64,000 nt of DNA from UBA6144 sp964399165. Its GTDB lineage: Bacteria > Bdellovibrionota > Bacteriovoracia > Bacteriovoracales > Bacteriovoracaceae. Of this stretch, positions 60,050 through 64,000 are shown one piece after another. The stretch covers positions 1 through 64,000 of the forward strand of contig CAYNPO010000013.1 in NCBI GenBank assembly GCA_964399165.1, given 5' to 3'. Position 1 is the first letter of the stretch; the number at the start of each line of letters is the position of its first letter. Both the position numbers and the translations under genes were made by a program. Under the pieces are notes generated by a model. That model saw only the letters and a list, made by a program, of their open reading frames with translations, made no database searches and was not told the origin of the DNA.

Positions 60050-61224
60050 CTGTCCACCTCGCCCAAAACGATGTCGATGGAACCCACCGTCGCCACGAAG
60101 TCCGCGATCATTTGGCCGGGGGCCACGCGCGGGAGCATGGAGACGTGGGTGAAACAGGGGGATTTCACTTTCAGGCGGTACGGCGTCTTGGCGTCCGCCG
60201 CGGCCACCAAGTGGAAACCCAGCTCGCCACGAGGGCATTCGGTGCGGGTGTAGACCTCACCGGCCGGGAGCTTGATGACCTTGGGAACCTTGCCCATGAC
60301 CGGGCCGGGCTCGAGCTTGTCGAGAACCTGCCGGATGATCTTGATGGATTCCTTCACTTCCTTCATGCGAACGATGTAGCGGTTCCAGCAGTCACCCACC
60401 TGCCCGTGCTCGCCGGTGCCGATGGGCACGTCGAAGTCGAATTCGGGGTAGAGGCCGTAGGGCATGTTCTTGCGCAAATCCCACTTGAAGCCGGAGCCCC
60501 GGAGCACGGGCCCGGTGGCGCCGTAGTCGAAGCAGTCCTGCAGGCTGAAGACGCCCACGTTCGCGGTGCGCTCCAGGAAGATTTTGTTCACGGAGACCAG
60601 CTCGTGGTAGCGGTCGGCGTTCTCGGACATCCGGTCGCAGAAGTCGCGCACGCGGGCCAGCTGGGCGTCGTCCCAGTCGTTCCACACGCCGCCCACCCAC
60701 ACATAGTTATAGAGGAGGCGCGCGCCGGAGACTTCCTCGAAGAGGCGCAGGATCTGCTCGCGGTCCTCGAAGGCGTAAAGGAAGGGTGAGAAGGCGCCCA
60801 GGTCCAGGGCATAGGTGCCGAAGGCCATGAGGTGGCTGCCGATGCGCTGGAGCTCGGCCACCAGGATGCGCAGCAATTCCGCGCGGCGGGGCACCTCCGT
60901 GCCCAGCATCTTCTCAACGGCGAGCACGTAGCCCCACTCCATGTTCATGGAAGCCAGGTAGTCCAGGCGGTCCACGAAGGGGATCACACCACGGAAATCC
61001 AGGTTCTCGGAGTGCTTCTCCATGCAGCGATGGAGGTAGCCCAGGTGGGGAATGGCGTGGGCCACGATCTCGGAGTCTGTCTTGATCTCGATGCGCAACA
61101 CCCCGTGGGTGGCGGGGTGCTGGGGACCCATGTTCACGGTCAGGAGCTCGGACTTGAGCTTTTCTGTGGCCGCGGTGTGGGTGGGTTTCTCAGGAGCGTC
61201 GGCAATGTCCCATTTCGTCTGCAT
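60046..61224 (-). CDS. nuoD: NADH-quinone oxidoreductase subunit D
   Basis: A 392-residue 49-kDa-type subunit with NMGPQHPATHGVL and HLGYLHRC near the N-terminus and the C-terminal GSIDIVLGEVDR. It forms part of the quinone-binding site with NuoB. The start overlaps the nuoC stop by one base. Confidence 0.95.
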   Translation of the reverse strand: MQTKWDIADAPEKPTHTAATEKLKSELLTVNMGPQHPATHGVLRIEIKTDSEIVAHAIPHLGYLHRCMEKHSENLDFRGVIPFVDRLDYLASMNMEWGYVLAVEKMLGTEVPRRAELLRILVAELQRIGSHLMAFGTYALDLGAFSPFLYAFEDREQILRLFEEVSGARLLYNYVWVGGVWNDWDDAQLARVRDFCDRMSENADRYHELVSVNKIFLERTANVGVFSLQDCFDYGATGPVLRGSGFKWDLRKNMPYGLYPEFDFDVPIGTGEHGQVGDCWNRYIVRMKEVKESIKIIRQVLDKLEPGPVMGKVPKVIKLPAGEVYTRTECPRGELGFHLVAAADAKTPYRLKVKSPCFTHVSMLPRVAPGQMIADFVATVGSIDIVLGEVDR

Positions 61225-61802
61225 TATTGCACCTTGCCTGCAGCGGCCTCTTGGGCCTTTTTGATCATGTCCTGGCGGACGATGAACTCGCGGTCAGCCA
61301 TGTTGGTCTTGCCGTCGGGGTAGACTTCCATCCCGCGGTACACCTTCTGGGTCATGTAGTCCTTGCGCAGTGGGTACCCCTCCCAGTCGTCCGGGCACAG
61401 GATGCGCCGGTGGTCCGGGTGGTTGTTGAAGCGCACGCCGAACATGTCGAAGCACTCGCGCTCCTGGTAGTCGGCGGCGGGGAACAGGTCGGAGATGGTG
61501 TCCACCGCGGGGTTCACGCGGTCGGTGAGGCGTAGCTTGATGATCGCCTCGTAGGGCTTCTCGGGGTGGAAGTGCGCGAACATGTAGCAGACCTCGATGT
61601 GCTCGAGGTAGTCCACGCCGCTGATGACCTGCAGGACGTTGAAGGGCATGCGGGAATTGGACTTGAGGAAAGCCGCGACTGCATAGATGGAAACAGCCTC
61701 CACGACCACGGATCCGTGGAGCTTGCTGTCCTCAGGGATGACGGCCTGGGCCTTGGCCGCGGGCACGCCGGAGTTGATGAGGTCGGCCAATTCCTTAAGC
61801 AT
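61224..61802 (-). CDS. nuoC: NADH-quinone oxidoreductase subunit C
   Basis: A 192-residue 30-kDa-type subunit with YQERECFDMFGVRFNNHPDHRRILCPDDWEGYPLRKDY-like core (around residues 111-148). It is separate from NuoD, unlike the fused enteric form. It overlaps the nuoB end by eight bases. Confidence 0.94.
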   Translation of the reverse strand: MLKELADLINSGVPAAKAQAVIPEDSKLHGSVVVEAVSIYAVAAFLKSNSRMPFNVLQVISGVDYLEHIEVCYMFAHFHPEKPYEAIIKLRLTDRVNPAVDTISDLFPAADYQERECFDMFGVRFNNHPDHRRILCPDDWEGYPLRKDYMTQKVYRGMEVYPDGKTNMADREFIVRQDMIKKAQEAAAGKVQ

Positions 61803-62277
61803 GTTTCACCCACTTGTCGCGCAGGAGGCGCTCGTTCGCGATCTTCTTCTGCAAGGTCATCAGACCCTCGATCAGCGCCTCGGGGCGCGGGGGGCAACCG
61901 GGTACGTAAACGTCCACGGGCACCACTTCGTCCACGCCCTTGAGCACGTGGTAGCCATATTGCCAGTAGGGGCCGCCTTTGTTCGCGCAGGAGCCCATGG
62001 AGATGACGTACTTGGGCTCGGCCATTTGCTCATAAAGCACCTTCACCCGCGTGGCCATCTTGAGAGTCACGGTACCGGCCACGATCATGAGGTCGGAGCG
62101 GCGGGGTGTCGCCATGAAGGCCCCACAACCGAAGCGCTCGAGGTCATACTTGGCAGCGCCGGTGGCCATCATCTCGATCGCGCAGCATGCGAGGCCGAAG
62201 GTCATGGGCCAAAGTGAGTTTTTTCGACCCCAGTTGAAGAACTCGTCCAGGGTGGTCAGCATCACGCCGTCTTGCAT
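61795..62277 (-). CDS. nuoB: NADH-quinone oxidoreductase subunit B
   Basis: A 160-residue subunit carrying cluster N2, ligated by the tandem Cys31/Cys32 (ACCAIEMM), Cys97 (GSCANKGG) and Cys128 (PGCPPRPEALIEG). An internal ATG at codon 6 is an alternative start. NuoA is not upstream; the next gene on that side encodes an unrelated exported protein. Confidence 0.95.
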   Translation of the reverse strand: MQDGVMLTTLDEFFNWGRKNSLWPMTFGLACCAIEMMATGAAKYDLERFGCGAFMATPRRSDLMIVAGTVTLKMATRVKVLYEQMAEPKYVISMGSCANKGGPYWQYGYHVLKGVDEVVPVDVYVPGCPPRPEALIEGLMTLQKKIANERLLRDKWVKHA

Positions 62278-62316
62278 GGGTCAGGGCTCCCAAAAATCAA
62301 TAAAAAGGATGGCTTA

Positions 62317-62346
62317 AGAGTAAGCTGGAGGGGGGGTGAACGTCAA
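62317..62346 (-). promoter_or_regulatory. Possible promoter of the nuo operon
   Basis: On the minus strand TTGACG, an 18-base spacer and TACTCT, about 40 bases before nuoB. The -10 is weak. Confidence 0.3.
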
Positions 62347-62361
62347 TGAAACGGGGTGGGA

Positions 62362-63270
62362 TTAATTCTGGCTGACGGTGCGGCAGCGTTGCTCGACGCT
62401 GTTCCTGAACTCCTCGACGGAGGCCGGGGAGCGGCCTTTGCTTTGGCCCATGTAGTTCAGGCGGCGGCGGTCATTCTCGCACACCTTGGCCAAGACACTT
62501 TGATACTCCTGCATGGCCGCCAGAGGATAAGGCATGCCATAGGCCGAGGAAACGAAACGGACTCTTTCTTCTTTCAAATGAGGGAATTGATTCACAATGC
62601 CGCGGCTATCCAAAACTTTTTTCATTTGGGGATAGAAGGTCCCTACGTGGTAAAAAAGCTCCACGGCCCGGGCCCGATCCAGCCCTTGAGCTCCCCGGTC
62701 AATGGCGCCGCAGTTGGTGTCTTGGATGAACTCGCTGGTGAAAAGCTCCCGCATCACCTGGCACTCCGTGACAAAGGCATGCACTTCTCCACCGCGCCCC
62801 TCGATGGTGGAGTGGATGAAGTCGGCCAGGGAGAAATTGAGGGTATAAGGATTGAAAGGTTCCCGGTGCACGAAATGGGTGAGCTCGTGGGCCAAATCCA
62901 GCAGGGCCTCACGCCATCCCAAATGACGGTTCACGAAAACCTTGGAACGGGTTTCGAAGGCCACGTCTTCCGGGCGATCCGGGTGGAATTTGCGGATGAG
63001 AGTGGTGTCGGTGAGGGAGCCCTCCCCCGGCTCGATCAGATCGGTGAGGGTGAGGCCGAGGGCGCGCGCCTTGCGGGAGGCGCTCTCCACCAAGGCCCGA
63101 CCGGTGGCCCCCCGCTGGAGGAGTTCCACCAAGCGCAGGACGTTGGCATCGGAGGAGGAGGTCCATTCGCTCCACACACGTGAGCTGGGCGCCTCGATGA
63201 TGAGGGTTTCCGCCCCGGCGAGGGAGGTGACGAGGGCGAGGAAGACGGTGACGAACAGGGCGCGGGCCAT
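62362..63270 (-). CDS. Exported zinc metallopeptidase-like protein
   Basis: A 302-residue protein with a signal peptide (about 1-20, ending AGA). The HExxH zinc motif HELTH lies at 128-132 in DLAHELTHFVH; Glu162 or Glu169 downstream could be the third ligand of a gluzincin-like enzyme. No peptidase family is clearly recognised. AAGGAGGT lies too close to the ATG, so the start could be slightly different. It precedes the nuo operon on the same strand. Confidence 0.75.
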   Translation of the reverse strand: MARALFVTVFLALVTSLAGAETLIIEAPSSRVWSEWTSSSDANVLRLVELLQRGATGRALVESASRKARALGLTLTDLIEPGEGSLTDTTLIRKFHPDRPEDVAFETRSKVFVNRHLGWREALLDLAHELTHFVHREPFNPYTLNFSLADFIHSTIEGRGGEVHAFVTECQVMRELFTSEFIQDTNCGAIDRGAQGLDRARAVELFYHVGTFYPQMKKVLDSRGIVNQFPHLKEERVRFVSSAYGMPYPLAAMQEYQSVLAKVCENDRRRLNYMGQSKGRSPASVEEFRNSVEQRCRTVSQN

Positions 63271-63298
63271 ACCTCCTTATCGGAGGGCGGCGGATGGC

Positions 63299-64000
63299 TC
63301 AGAGCTGGGGGACGAGGTGGGTAAAAATGGCCCGTTTCCCTTCGGGAACGGTGACTTTTCCCAGCAGGCGCCCGGGTTCCTGGGCTTTTTCGTCGGGATT
63401 GGGCGTGTAAAACGCTTCGTAGGTGCCTGGCGCGAGTTTTAACTCGGCCACACGGAGTCCCCGGGGAAGGGTGACCCAGGCGCGCGTGTCCGCCCTCTCG
63501 CTGGCCGCGATGCCTTTGGTGGCCGCCACGTAGGCCCCCAGCGCGGCCATTTTGGCCAGGAACTCGTTGTCCTTGGAACTCGACTTCACCGATTGGTAGA
63601 GCGCCTGGGCGGCCAGGATCGCCGTCACGTGCTTCATGAGGACGCGTACGCCGGTCCTCAAAATGCGCTGGCTGGCCTCTTCCTCCAAGGACTGCCGGGC
63701 GACGTCCTCCAAACTCGTGACCAGGGCCCAGGGTCGGCGCTCGACTATTTTCCCGTCGGTGGAGCGCACCACCAACCAGGCCTCACCGGGCGTCGCCGCC
63801 GCGGGGATCACGGGGACCTCGAAGGCGATGGCGAACTCGTGGGTGGCTACCGTCGTGAGGTCATGGGCCATGACGAAGCGGCCCGGCGAGGACCCTCCGC
63901 CAGCGAGCCCCAGCACATTCACCGCGAAGGCGGCCACCACTTGGCTCCCCACCTGGGCGATCTGCGCCTGCGTCTTGGGGTCTTTGGAGAGCTTGGCGAG
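63299..64000 (-). CDS. COG3014-like protein, partial at the window edge
   Basis: The frame is open to base 64000, so the 5' end is missing; at least 233 residues are visible. The sequence includes alternating hydrophobic stretches (VAAFAVNVLGLAGG, VLMKHVTAILAAQALY) and WVTLPRGLRVAELKLAPGTYEAFYTPN. It resembles the poorly characterised COG3014 outer-envelope family. Only low-confidence function. Confidence 0.6.
   Translation of the reverse strand, partial: LAKLSKDPKTQAQIAQVGSQVVAAFAVNVLGLAGGGSSPGRFVMAHDLTTVATHEFAIAFEVPVIPAAATPGEAWLVVRSTDGKIVERRPWALVTSLEDVARQSLEEEASQRILRTGVRVLMKHVTAILAAQALYQSVKSSSKDNEFLAKMAALGAYVAATKGIAASERADTRAWVTLPRGLRVAELKLAPGTYEAFYTPNPDEKAQEPGRLLGKVTVPEGKRAIFTHLVPQL

Noticed and set aside
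63278..63284. CCGATAA before the HExxH gene
   Set aside because: No -35 match at the right spacing.

Overview
The window is GC-rich (above 60% by eye) and densely packed, with about 75 protein genes, one tRNA, mostly very short gaps and many ATGA, GTGA or TGATG overlaps. It comes from a Gram-negative bacterium: there are KDO (LPS core) genes, a TolC-type channel, a secretin, many lipoproteins and other exported proteins, and complex I genes. The eukaryote-type NADP isocitrate dehydrogenase, the many lineage-specific secreted proteins, the reduced Tad-like pilus locus and two FliA-like promoters fit a Bdellovibrionota or deltaproteobacterial-type genome. That placement is inference, not proof.

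Layout. 1-10 kb: 3' end of icd; a polyphosphate module (ppx convergent with ppk-sixA); a low-complexity secreted protein; a zinc-ribbon protein; recJ; a cyclophilin with a lipoprotein and a Rossmann-fold protein. 10-20 kb: PilZ protein, HAAS-like membrane protein, NlpC/P60 hydrolase, murI with a split SDR/DUF2867 pair, several exported proteins, tRNA-Arg(TCT) with DUF192, Tat-exported DUF1513, rsgA, a 50-residue lipoprotein and an exported Hsp20-like protein. 20-36 kb: DsbD/ScsB reductase, AraC-MGMT fusion, gpsA-DUF493, a large orphan exported protein, Sua5, the kdsB-pyrG-kdsA-kdsC operon, a TolC-type protein with a barrel-like protein, purB and a SPOR protein. 36-41 kb: reduced Tad/Flp pilus locus (pilin, pseudopilin-like protein, small membrane proteins, secretin, CpaF ATPase); its inner-membrane TadC-like partner lies apart at 50.4-51.3 kb. 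41-53 kb: paiB and ettA, a three-gene ABC-2 exporter, a metallophosphatase, an MBOAT/SGNH acylation pair, a serine hydrolase, an RlmI-type methyltransferase and a YdcZ transporter. 59.5-64 kb: nuoB-C-D-I and two exported proteins, one with an HExxH motif.

The most unusual neighbourhood is 53.2-57.7 kb. A membrane fatty-acid desaturase/hydroxylase, a heme-oxygenase-like diiron oxidase whose predicted ligands match UndA, a GNAT/LuxI-like acyltransferase, a multi-TM histidine kinase and an Mpo1-like (DUF962) protein sit together on one strand, with two perfect inverted repeats at the kinase boundaries. I propose that it makes and senses a fatty-acid-derived signal; this is unproven.

A second genome-level pattern concerns starts. 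At least seven genes have a -10 hexamer 5-7 nt before the start codon and no usable Shine-Dalgarno, which predicts leaderless mRNAs, whereas genes inside operons have normal SD sites. Other items are a 41-residue basic protein gene antisense to the secretin 5' end and a pair of related hairpins at convergent gene ends. No rRNA, CRISPR array, insertion sequence or prophage is visible, and no intergenic gap exceeds 300 bases.
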